Shown here in pieces: positions 1 to 5,313 of a DNA stretch of 5,428 nt. The stretch is from Roseobacter sp. (GTDB lineage: Bacteria; Pseudomonadota; Alphaproteobacteria; Rhodobacterales; Rhodobacteraceae). The stretch's first letter is position 1. Every line of letters starts with the position of its first letter. Location: the NCBI GenBank assembly GCA_024636425.1, contig JAGXHB010000114.1, positions 1 through 5,428 on the forward strand, in the 5' to 3' direction. Position numbers and translations under genes: made by a program. The notes under the pieces were generated by a model, which searched no databases, had not been told where the DNA came from, and saw nothing but the letters and a program-made list of their open reading frames with translations.

Positions 1-1
1 T

Positions 2-685
2 CCCTATGTGCTGGTCAACTATATGGGCAAGCCGCGCGACGTCATGACGCTCGCCCATGAACTTGGCCACGGCGTCCATCAGGTGCTGGCCGCCGGTCAG
101 GGCGAGATGCTGTCCTCCACCCCGCTGACGCTTGCGGAGACCGCCAGTGTATTCGGCGAGATGCTGACCTTCCGCAAAATGCTCGACAAGGCCAAGACGA
201 ACGCGGAACGCAAAGTGCTTCTGGCCGGCAAGGTCGAGGATATGATCAACACGGTCGTCCGCCAGATCGCATTCTACGACTTCGAATGCAAACTGCACGA
301 CGCCCGCCGTGGCGGAGAGCTGACGCCCGACGACATCAACGCGTTGTGGATGTCCGTGCAGGCCGAAAGCCTTGGACCGGCGTTCGAATTCATGGACGGG
401 TACGAGACGTTCTGGGCCTATATCCCGCATTTCGTCCATTCGCCCTTCTACGTCTATGCCTACGCGTTCGGGGATGGCCTGGTGAACGCACTTTACGCGG
501 TCTACGAAGAAGGCAAACCGGGGTTCGAGGACAAGTATTTCGACATGCTCAAGGCGGGCGGATCGAAGCACCACAAGGAGCTGCTGGCCCCCTTTGGGCT
601 GGACGCCTCCGACCCTGCGTTCTGGGACAAAGGGCTTTCGATGATTTCGGGCTTCATTGATGAACTGGAAGCGATGGAAGATTGA
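2..685 (+). CDS. pepF: M3 family oligoendopeptidase, C-terminal part (5' end outside window)
   Basis: This is the last 227 codons of a zinc metallopeptidase of the M3 (thimet/PepF) family, which cuts short peptides in the cytoplasm. The reading frame is already open at the window edge, so the true start lies upstream. PepF-type proteins are usually about 600 residues, so roughly the C-terminal third is present. The catalytic HEXXH motif is visible as HELGH at 56-70, with two zinc-binding histidines and the catalytic glutamate. A glutamate in LAETAS, 23 residues after the second histidine (137-139), fits the third zinc ligand. The later HFVHSPFYVYAYAFG block matches the tyrosine-rich substrate-binding segment of the family. 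The protein ends normally (LEAMED), and its TGA stop overlaps the TTG start of the next gene, which suggests an operon with translational coupling. The PepF subfamily rather than another M3 member is a likely assignment, not a proven one. Confidence 0.93.
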   Translation, partial: PYVLVNYMGKPRDVMTLAHELGHGVHQVLAAGQGEMLSSTPLTLAETASVFGEMLTFRKMLDKAKTNAERKVLLAGKVEDMINTVVRQIAFYDFECKLHDARRGGELTPDDINALWMSVQAESLGPAFEFMDGYETFWAYIPHFVHSPFYVYAYAFGDGLVNALYAVYEEGKPGFEDKYFDMLKAGGSKHHKELLAPFGLDASDPAFWDKGLSMISGFIDELEAMED

Positions 686-1449
686 TCACGTTTGACCGCC
701 TTCAACCTGACGATCATGACCGGGTGGCGCATCTTGATTTGCCGCCTGAACAGCATGTTTTCACCGTACCCCCTGCTCAGATCCTGCAGGGGGGCGGACC
801 TTATGACAATTACGTCATCCTTGCCGACGGCACCGTCGTTGGGTTCTTTCGCATTGATCTGAATTACCCTGCGCACATGGACCTTGCCCGACCCGGTGAT
901 CTTGGGGTGCGGGCGTTCATGGTCGGTGACGCCTATCAGGGACTTGGTCATGCCAAGGCCGCATGCCGCGCGATGGCGGACATGGTGCGCGCAAACTATC
1001 CTGAAGCGCCGGCGCTGGTGCTGACGGTAAATTGCAAAAACCCCGGTGCGTATCATTGCTATTTGGCGGGCGGGTTTGTCGACACCGGGAAGCTTTATCA
1101 CGGCGGCGGTGCCGGTCCGCAAAATGTCATGCGGTTGCCTCTCGATGCCAAACCAAATGCACCGTCAAAGCTCATCTCGCTGCTGTACAAGCTGACATCC
1201 TCGTTCACGGATCTGGGCAGCAAACAGGGTCGCCGACGCCAGTTGCAACAGATGCGGCACCACATGGGCCGCTGGCTGGTGCGCATCCGGCGCACGGTCC
1301 CACCGGGCCTGCGCAGCGTCGTTGGATTTTTGCTGATCGTCGGCGGCATCTTCGGGTTCCTGCCAATCCTCGGGTTCTGGATGATTCCCCTTGGCGTCGC
1401 CGTCATGGCGCTGGATATCCGCCCACTCTGGCGCCGCCTGCGCGGTTGA
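682..1449 (+). CDS. GNAT family N-acetyltransferase with a C-terminal membrane hairpin
   Basis: This 255-residue protein has two parts. Residues 1 to about 155 look like a GNAT acetyltransferase, which transfers acetyl from acetyl-CoA to an amine. The acetyl-CoA pyrophosphate loop is visible as QGLGHA at 86-91, after a strand at 73-81, and a later NPGAYHCYLAGGF segment (120-132) fits the usual GNAT C-terminal fold. Residues 160-255 are different: a strongly basic stretch (about 180-205), then a hydrophobic region at 211-245 able to form two short membrane segments around GFLPILGFWMIPLG, then a basic tail. That region resembles small PGPGW-like membrane proteins; this comparison is from memory. 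The start is TTG at 682. It is the only plausible start codon near the beginning of the domain, because the next in-frame ATG is residue 66 and an in-frame stop lies at 661-663. A GGAAG at 667-671 could be the ribosome site. The acetyl acceptor is unknown. Confidence 0.85.
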   Translation: MITFDRLQPDDHDRVAHLDLPPEQHVFTVPPAQILQGGGPYDNYVILADGTVVGFFRIDLNYPAHMDLARPGDLGVRAFMVGDAYQGLGHAKAACRAMADMVRANYPEAPALVLTVNCKNPGAYHCYLAGGFVDTGKLYHGGGAGPQNVMRLPLDAKPNAPSKLISLLYKLTSSFTDLGSKQGRRRQLQQMRHHMGRWLVRIRRTVPPGLRSVVGFLLIVGGIFGFLPILGFWMIPLGVAVMALDIRPLWRRLRG

Positions 1450-1719
1450 TCACTTCAGCTGGCTGTCCTTGCTGCCGCGCCGGTTCATGCCACCGCGCGT
1501 CGGGGCACGCGCGTCGCGCTCAACCACACACTCGATGCAAAGCTTTACCCCCGGCAGCGCGATACGCCGCGCCTCGGGGATGGGTTCTTCGCATTCGGCG
1601 CAATGCGTGCGGCTTTCGCCACTTGGCGCTTTTCGGGCTTTGAGCCGCGCAAGTTCATCGTTGATCGACGCTTCGATCTGTTCGCTGACGGCACCGTCTT
1701 TTGCCCAACCACCGGCCAT
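1450..1719 (-). CDS. YbiI-like DksA/TraR family C4 zinc-finger protein
   Basis: This 89-residue protein belongs to the small DksA/TraR zinc-finger group and closely resembles E. coli YbiI. It shares the MAGGWAKDGAVSEQI opening and the closing NRRGSKDSQLK. Four cysteines form a C4 zinc site (C40, C43, C61, C64; CAEC...CIEC), with PGVKLC between the pairs. It lacks the long N-terminal coiled coil that full-length DksA inserts into the RNA polymerase secondary channel. It may still contact polymerase like TraR, but the role of YbiI-type proteins is not settled. The ATG is well fixed by a strong upstream ribosome site (AAGGAG, 7-base spacing). The Gfo/Idh/MocA gene lies 49 bp upstream on the same strand, so cotranscription is possible. 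The 3' end abuts the convergent GNAT gene with no gap. Confidence 0.92.
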   Translation of the reverse strand: MAGGWAKDGAVSEQIEASINDELARLKARKAPSGESRTHCAECEEPIPEARRIALPGVKLCIECVVERDARAPTRGGMNRRGSKDSQLK

Positions 1720-1726
1720 GTTTATA

Positions 1727-1732
1727 CTCCTT
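1727..1732 (-). promoter_or_regulatory. Shine-Dalgarno site of the YbiI-like gene
   Basis: On the minus strand this reads AAGGAG, 7 bases before the ATG at 1719-1717. It is the best ribosome site in the window, and it fixes the start of the zinc-finger gene. Confidence 0.8.
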
Positions 1733-1744
1733 GTGTTGGACTAC

Positions 1745-1772
1745 AATCTAGGCGTGATGTCGGGCAACTCAA
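1745..1772 (-). promoter_or_regulatory. Candidate housekeeping promoter for the YbiI-like gene
   Basis: On the minus strand TTGAGT (1772-1767) and TAGATT (1750-1745) are separated by 16 bases. Each matches 4 of 6 positions of the sigma-70 consensus. The -35 element would overlap the stop codon of the upstream oxidoreductase gene. Matches this weak occur by chance, and read-through from the upstream gene is an equally good explanation. Confidence 0.25.
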
Positions 1773-2734
1773 GCCCCAGCGGCGTAGACCATATCCGTCA
1801 TGACTTGGGTGCCGCGACTGAATTCAAGCGGGCAAGGGTATGCAGCACCCGAGGTAACCGCCTCGCAAAACGCTTCGACCTGCAAAACGTAGTGGTTCTG
1901 TCCGGGAAAGCGTTCGGTCGTGATCGCATGCGCCGCAGTCTCAATATGCAGCTCCGCCTGATCGTGGACAGTCGGATTGAACGGGCAGCTTAACCGCAGC
2001 ACACCTTTCTCTGCGTGGATCACGATCTCCTGACGCGGGTGCAGGCGCATGGACACGGTTGAGGTATAAGCAAAGCCCTCAAAATCAGCGGCGACCTGCG
2101 CGAAGACATCGACCCCGTTTTCATAATCAATCCGCGCATGGGAGATCTTCAACGGCTCCTGCCCCGTGATGAACCTGACAGACCCAAAAGCATAGACGCC
2201 GATGTCCGGCAAAGCACCGCCGCCTGCCTCCGGCTGGTTGCGAATGTTGCCCGTGTCGTCGTTGAAGAACGAAAAGGTGACAGCGACATGGCGAATCCGC
2301 CCCAGCACACCATCTGCAACGATCTGGCGGGCACGCGTCATTTGCGGGTGATGTACGATCATGAACGCCTCGGCCGCAAGCAATCCGGTCTTGTCGCGCG
2401 CCGCAATCAGACGGTCGAAATCACCGGCCTTCAGCGTCATCGGCTTTTCACACAAGACATGCTTGCCCGCCTCAAGCGCCCTGATCGTCCAGTCAACATG
2501 CATATGATTGGGCAACGGGATATAGACCGCATCAATCTCAGGGTCGTCCAGCAAGGCCTCGTAGCTGTCATGAACGCGAAGATCGGGGGCAAAAGCCTTG
2601 AATCCAATTGCCTTTTGGGGGCTCGTAGTCGCCAGCGCATCAAGGCTGGCACCCCGGGCGGCGTGAAGGGCGGGACCCATTTGGTCTTGGGCGAATTTCG
2701 CGGCACCCATGATGCCCCAGCGGATCGTGGTCAT
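1769..2734 (-). CDS. Gfo/Idh/MocA family NAD(P)-dependent oxidoreductase
   Basis: This 321-residue protein is an intact, cytosolic-looking member of the Gfo/Idh/MocA family, which oxidises or reduces sugars, inositols and related polyols with NAD(P). The N-terminal Rossmann fold shows the GIMGAA dinucleotide loop (residues 7-12). The family signature EKP is at 96-98, with K97 the expected catalytic lysine. The second domain has GGGALPDIGVYAF. Its D177 and Y181, spaced four apart, resemble the catalytic pair of glucose-fructose oxidoreductase and dimeric dihydrodiol dehydrogenase. Those are therefore the closest named relatives I can suggest, but the substrate cannot be read from sequence. No signal peptide is visible. 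The ATG at 2734 has only a weak ribosome site (GAAAG in the preceding 15 bases), but it places the Rossmann strand (TTIRWGIMG) at the normal distance. The rpoH terminator lies upstream, so the gene needs its own promoter in about 2735-2800. I see no convincing match there. Confidence 0.92.
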   Translation of the reverse strand: MTTIRWGIMGAAKFAQDQMGPALHAARGASLDALATTSPQKAIGFKAFAPDLRVHDSYEALLDDPEIDAVYIPLPNHMHVDWTIRALEAGKHVLCEKPMTLKAGDFDRLIAARDKTGLLAAEAFMIVHHPQMTRARQIVADGVLGRIRHVAVTFSFFNDDTGNIRNQPEAGGGALPDIGVYAFGSVRFITGQEPLKISHARIDYENGVDVFAQVAADFEGFAYTSTVSMRLHPRQEIVIHAEKGVLRLSCPFNPTVHDQAELHIETAAHAITTERFPGQNHYVLQVEAFCEAVTSGAAYPCPLEFSRGTQVMTDMVYAAGA

Positions 2735-2800
2735 TTTCTGTACTTTCGAAGTGTTCCAAGCCCGCAGACGATAGCGCTAAAACAGGTGCCCGGCCATGAG

Positions 2801-2829
2801 AAAAACCCGCAAGCCGGGGGCTTGCGGGT
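2801..2829 (-). terminator. Rho-independent terminator of rpoH
   Basis: On the minus strand an 11-bp perfect stem (arms 2829-2819 and 2815-2805) closes a 3-base CCC loop and runs straight into a run of five T (2805-2801). The stem is GC-rich. The opposite strand has no T-run after the hairpin, so it should work only for transcripts leaving rpoH. It lies about 64 bases past the rpoH stop codon. Confidence 0.93.
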
Positions 2830-2833
2830 CGTT

Positions 2834-2889
2834 CCTAATCTCGCTGGCCTAATCTCTCTGGCCTAATCTCGCTGGCCAGATGTCTCTGG
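2834..2889. repeat. 14-bp tandem repeat, four copies, in the rpoH 3' UTR
   Basis: The unit CCTAATCTCGCTGG (plus strand) occurs at 2834-2847 and again, identically, at 2862-2875. The copy between them (2848-2861) differs at one base (G to T at unit position 10). A degenerate fourth copy at 2876-2889 matches the middle copy at 11 of 14 positions. The block fills the space between the rpoH stop codon and its terminator. It is outside any gene, and a 14-base unit would not preserve a reading frame. Confidence 0.9.
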
Positions 2890-2891
2890 CC
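2874..2891 (-). other. Hairpin one base after the rpoH stop codon
   Basis: A perfect 7-bp inverted repeat (GGCCAGA / TCTGGCC) encloses a 4-base loop. It is built from the degenerate fourth repeat copy plus flanking bases and starts one base after the rpoH TGA. No T-run follows, so it is not itself a terminator. It could stabilise the 3' end of the message or simply reflect the repeat sequence. Confidence 0.65.
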
Positions 2892-2892
2892 G

Positions 2893-3789
2893 TCAGGCCG
2901 CGCCGATCATGCCTTTTTCGCTCGCCAGATCACGCATGCGTTTTTGCAGCTTCTCGAAGGCACGCACCTCGATCTGGCGGATGCGCTCGCGGCTGACATC
3001 ATACTGGGCGCTCAGATCTTCCAGCGTGATTGTTTCATCAGACAGACGGCGTTGTGTCAGAATATCCTTCTCGCGGTCATTCAACACATCCAGCGCCTCG
3101 GTCAGCATCTCGCGTCGCGTCTGCAACTCGTCGCGTTCGGCATAATCGCCCGCCTGGTCGGCACCCTCGTCCTCCAGCCAGTCCTGCCACTGCATGGTGC
3201 CTTCGCCTTCGGAACCGACAGTCGCGTTCAGAGACGCATCACCACCGGACATCCGGCGGTTCATCGAGATAACCTCGTCTTCCGTCACACCAAGGTCGGT
3301 TGCGATGCGGGCCACGTTTTCAGGACGCATGTCGCCCTCTTCCAGCGCACCGATGCGGTTTTTCGCTTTGCGCAGGTTGAAAAAGAGCTTTTTCTGTCCC
3401 GACGTCGTGCCGAGCTTCACAAGGCTCCACGAACGCAGGATATATTCCTGGATCGAGGCCCGGATCCACCACATCGCATAGGTCGCAAGGCGAAAGCCTT
3501 TTTCGGGGTCAAAGCGTTTGACAGCCTGCATGAGGCCCACGTTGGCTTCGGAAATAACCTCGGCCTGTGGGAGACCGTAGCCACGGTACCCCATCGCGAT
3601 CTTCGCCGCGAGGCGCAGGTGCGACGTCACCATGCGGTGCGCCGCTTCTGTATCTTGCTCTTCGACCCACCGCTTGGCGAGCATGTATTCTTCTTCGGGC
3701 TCCAACAGCGGAAACTTGCGGATTTCCTGCATATAGCGGTTCAGGCCACCTTCTGGTGTTGGTGCCGGCAGATTTGCATAATTGGCCAT
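2893..3789 (-). CDS. rpoH: RNA polymerase sigma-32 (heat-shock) factor RpoH
   Basis: This 298-residue protein is a complete heat-shock sigma factor, which directs RNA polymerase to promoters of chaperone and protease genes. Region 1.2 lies near residues 14-46. Region 2 spans about 51-121 and carries the core-binding and -10 recognition signatures (SEANVGLMQAVKRFDPEKGFRLATYAMWWIRASIQEYI). The RpoH-specific box QKKLFFNLR is at 132-140 and separates it from RpoD. Sigma region 4 lies near 228-285, with the helix-turn-helix TLEDLSAQYDVSRERIRQIE for -35 binding. The MANYANLPAPTPEGGLNRY start matches the family, and GGGA five bases before the ATG serves as ribosome site. Many Rhodobacterales carry two rpoH genes; this one looks like the RpoHI type, an inference from remembered sequences. 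It has its own terminator downstream. rluD lies 167 bp upstream on the same strand. Confidence 0.97.
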   Translation of the reverse strand: MANYANLPAPTPEGGLNRYMQEIRKFPLLEPEEEYMLAKRWVEEQDTEAAHRMVTSHLRLAAKIAMGYRGYGLPQAEVISEANVGLMQAVKRFDPEKGFRLATYAMWWIRASIQEYILRSWSLVKLGTTSGQKKLFFNLRKAKNRIGALEEGDMRPENVARIATDLGVTEDEVISMNRRMSGGDASLNATVGSEGEGTMQWQDWLEDEGADQAGDYAERDELQTRREMLTEALDVLNDREKDILTQRRLSDETITLEDLSAQYDVSRERIRQIEVRAFEKLQKRMRDLASEKGMIGAA

Positions 3790-3801
3790 TTTTGTCCCTT
3801 T

Positions 3802-3831
3802 CCCTTTAATCAGGGGCCCATGTTACTGGGC
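3802..3831 (-). promoter_or_regulatory. Structured leader of rpoH (two adjacent stem-loops)
   Basis: On the minus strand GCCCA / TGGGC (3831-3827 and 3820-3816) forms a 5-bp stem with a 6-base loop. It is followed without a gap by CCCT / AGGG (3815-3812 and 3805-3802), a 4-bp stem with a 6-base loop. The CCCT could instead pair with AGGG at 3799-3796, covering the ribosome site just upstream of the ATG. Whether this acts in temperature control of rpoH translation cannot be told from sequence. Confidence 0.4.
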
Positions 3832-3840
3832 TTAACATAG

Positions 3841-3869
3841 ATATGGAGAGCGCGTCGCTCTTTTACAAG
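3841..3869 (-). promoter_or_regulatory. rpoH: Candidate sigma-32-type promoter of rpoH with internal inverted repeat
   Basis: On the minus strand CTTGTAA (3869-3863) matches the heat-shock -35 CTTGAAA at 6 of 7 bases. CTCCATAT (3848-3841), after a 14-base spacer, fits the -10 CCCCATNT with one mismatch. A perfect inverted repeat, AGAGCG-ACG-CGCTCT (3861-3847), fills the spacer and reaches the edge of the -10. Transcription would start near 3834 and leave a leader of about 45 bases. Caulobacter rpoH is known to be autoregulated from such a promoter, which makes this plausible here, but no experiment is visible in the sequence. Confidence 0.45.
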
Positions 3870-3940
3870 TCCAAGCTCAACGCGTTTGAAGCCAGTATGG
3901 ACCCAATATTTTCAAAGAAAAAGGGATGCTTCAGTTTGTT

Positions 3941-3952
3941 CACGCCGGCGTG
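3941..3952. repeat. 12-bp perfect palindrome just after rluD
   Basis: CACGCCGGCGTG begins four bases beyond the rluD stop codon. As RNA it folds only into a 4-bp stem with a 4-base loop. The nearest T-run on the minus strand (in CCCTTTTTCTTTG, 3925-3913) is 15 bases away. It is therefore a poor intrinsic terminator; it could be a protein-binding site or chance. Confidence 0.35.
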
Positions 3953-3956
3953 CGCA

Positions 3957-4991
3957 TCAGACCTGCGCCAGCGCCACCACATCCAGCAGATCAGCCATGT
4001 CGCGGGGCAACGGCGCTTCAAACCGGACGCTCTCGCCTGTCACGGGATGCTCGAACCCAAGCACGGCGGCGTGCAATGCTTGACGGGGAAAGGCGCGCAC
4101 AGCCTCCGCAGCGATCTCTGGCATGGCGTTCTTGGCCAGCTTGCGCTTGCCGCCATAGGTCGGATCGCCGACCAGCGCATGGCCCGCATGGGCCATATGC
4201 ACCCTGATCTGATGGGTCCGGCCCGTCTCGAGCCAGCATTCCATCAGCGCAAGCACCGGCGGCGTGCCATAGCGGTGCACAGTCCGGGCCCGCGTCACCG
4301 CATGACGCCCACCTTGAAAAAGCACCGCCTGCCGCTGCCGGTCGGTGCGATGGCGTGCCAGTTGGGTGGTCAGCTTGAGGATATTGCCCGGCTCGAAGCT
4401 TGCACCGCGGACCCCCCGCAGGCGCGGATCATTGGCATCGGGCACCCCGTAGACAAGCGCCTGATAATACCGCTCGACTGTGTGTTTCTCGAACTGCAGG
4501 GCTAGCCCGTGATGCGCCGCATCGGATTTGGCGACGACCAGCAGGCCGGAGGTGTCCTTGTCGATGCGGTGCACGATGCCGGGACGCTTCATGCCGCCCA
4601 CACCGGACAGATCGTCCCCGCAATGGGCAAGAAGCGCGTTCACCAGCGTCCCCGATGGACTGCCGGGAGCCGGATGGACCACCATGCCCGCAGGTTTGTT
4701 GATCACGATCAGATCGGCATCCTCGAACACGACCTCAAGCGCGATCGCCTCGGGCGCAATATGGCTTTCGGCGGCTTCCTCGACAGAGACGGTGACGTGC
4801 TGACCTTCCTCGATCCGCGCGCGCGGGTCCGTGACCACGACGCCATCGACCTTGACACCACCTTCGGTGATCAACCGACCAAGCCTTGTGCGGGACAGGT
4901 TCGCATCCTCTGGCACATCGCGGGCAAGCGCCTTATCAAGGCGGGGCGGCGGTGTGTCCGCAATGAAAAAGCTGATAGTGCGGTGCGACAT
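3957..4991 (-). CDS. rluD: RluA/RluD-family 23S rRNA pseudouridine synthase
   Basis: This 344-residue protein converts uridines to pseudouridine in 23S rRNA; RluD acts on helix 69 (1911, 1915 and 1917 in E. coli numbering). An N-terminal S4 RNA-binding domain spans about residues 17-70 (RLDKALARD...LSRTRLGRLITEGGVKVDG). The catalytic domain follows, with NKPAGMVVHPAPG (98-110), the signature HRIDKDTSG (141-149) whose D144 is the catalytic aspartate, and GRTHQIRVHMAHAGHALVGDPTYGG (257-281). Length and domain order match RluD rather than the shorter RluA. The frame stays open far upstream (to 5375), but those codons run antisense to another gene and a tRNA. The ATG at 4991 is supported by a strong ribosome site (GGAAGG then 7 bases) and by family length. 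rpoH follows 167 bp downstream. The exact target uridines are inferred from family. Confidence 0.94.
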   Translation of the reverse strand: MSHRTISFFIADTPPPRLDKALARDVPEDANLSRTRLGRLITEGGVKVDGVVVTDPRARIEEGQHVTVSVEEAAESHIAPEAIALEVVFEDADLIVINKPAGMVVHPAPGSPSGTLVNALLAHCGDDLSGVGGMKRPGIVHRIDKDTSGLLVVAKSDAAHHGLALQFEKHTVERYYQALVYGVPDANDPRLRGVRGASFEPGNILKLTTQLARHRTDRQRQAVLFQGGRHAVTRARTVHRYGTPPVLALMECWLETGRTHQIRVHMAHAGHALVGDPTYGGKRKLAKNAMPEIAAEAVRAFPRQALHAAVLGFEHPVTGESVRFEAPLPRDMADLLDVVALAQV

Positions 4992-5274
4992 GACTGATCC
5001 TTCCGAGCCCCCAAACATTATGTTCCTGCGGCGGCTGGTGACGGTCCTGACCGCCACCATGATTTTCGGCCTTCTAGTCGTGATTGGCCTGCTTGTCATC
5101 CGCTTCTGGAGCACAGAGCCTGTTTTGCCTGACGTGATCACCCTGCCCGACGGCGAAAAAGTGCAGGCCTTTACACAAGGCACCACATGGTACGCCGTTG
5201 TCACCGAAGACAATGAAATCCTGATCTTTGACCGCATGACAGGCGCGTTGCGCCAGACCCTCAGGATCGAGTGA
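4990..5274 (+). CDS. Small single-pass membrane protein, DUF6476-like
   Basis: This 94-residue protein has a short polar N-terminus, one strong membrane segment at about residues 17-38 (VTVLTATMIFGLLVVIGLLVI), and a soluble C-terminal half. With R14 and R15 before the segment, the positive-inside rule puts the C-terminus in the periplasm. The tail LPDGEKVQAF...TWYAVVTEDNEILIFDRMTGALRQTLRI looks like three or four beta strands, similar to one beta-propeller blade. I recognise it as a Rhodobacterales-type uncharacterised family (DUF6476, from memory); the function is unknown. The ATG at 4990 shares two bases with the rluD start on the other strand. No good ribosome site precedes it. An in-frame ATG at 4963 would add nine residues (MKKLIVRCD), and one at 5020 would remove ten, so the start is uncertain. 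Confidence 0.82.
   Translation: MTDPSEPPNIMFLRRLVTVLTATMIFGLLVVIGLLVIRFWSTEPVLPDVITLPDGEKVQAFTQGTTWYAVVTEDNEILIFDRMTGALRQTLRIE
4999..5004 (-). promoter_or_regulatory. rluD: Shine-Dalgarno site that decides the rluD start
   Basis: On the minus strand this is GGAAGG, continuing to A at 4998, with 6-7 bases before the ATG at 4991-4989. It lies inside the first codons of the divergent membrane-protein gene. It argues for the short RluD start and against the longer open frame upstream. Confidence 0.7.
5017..5044 (-). promoter_or_regulatory. Candidate rluD promoter inside the divergent gene
   Basis: On the minus strand CATAAT (5022-5017) matches the -10 consensus at 5 of 6 bases and would give a leader of about 20 bases holding the ribosome site. 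The -35 at 16-base spacing, CCGTCA (5044-5039), matches only 3 of 6. Because the two start codons overlap, a promoter inside the opposite gene is expected. Confidence 0.3.
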
Positions 5275-5313
5275 ACCGGATCGGGAAACGCAAATATATA
5301 AGGGGGGTTGGGG

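Noticed and set aside
502..1122. Minus-strand open frame opposite pepF and the GNAT gene.
   Set aside because: Shadow frame with no domain; both plus-strand genes have clear motifs there.
1762..1776. Inverted repeat GGGC/GCCC around the oxidoreductase stop as a terminator.
   Set aside because: The stem is only four base pairs and no T-run follows.
2138..2866. Plus-strand open frame opposite the oxidoreductase gene, extending through the terminator and the tandem repeat.
   Set aside because: It is antisense to a clear Gfo/Idh/MocA gene, has no family features, and its end reads through non-coding repeat sequence.
2834..2889. Repeat block considered as a CRISPR array.
   Set aside because: Units of 14 bases are directly adjacent with no spacers and no cas genes nearby; it is a simple tandem repeat.
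2944..3840. Long plus-strand open frame opposite rpoH (298 codons).
   Set aside because: It is a shadow of the rpoH coding strand. The translation has no recognisable domain and rpoH is unmistakable.
3879..3886. Palindrome AACGCGTT in the rpoH upstream region as an operator.
   Set aside because: Eight bases is too short to stand out from chance in GC-rich DNA, and it has no clear relation to a promoter.
5295..5302. TATATAAG as a promoter -10 between the membrane-protein gene and tRNA-His.
   Set aside because: No -35 match at acceptable spacing on either strand, and on the plus strand it would only drive antisense to the tRNA.
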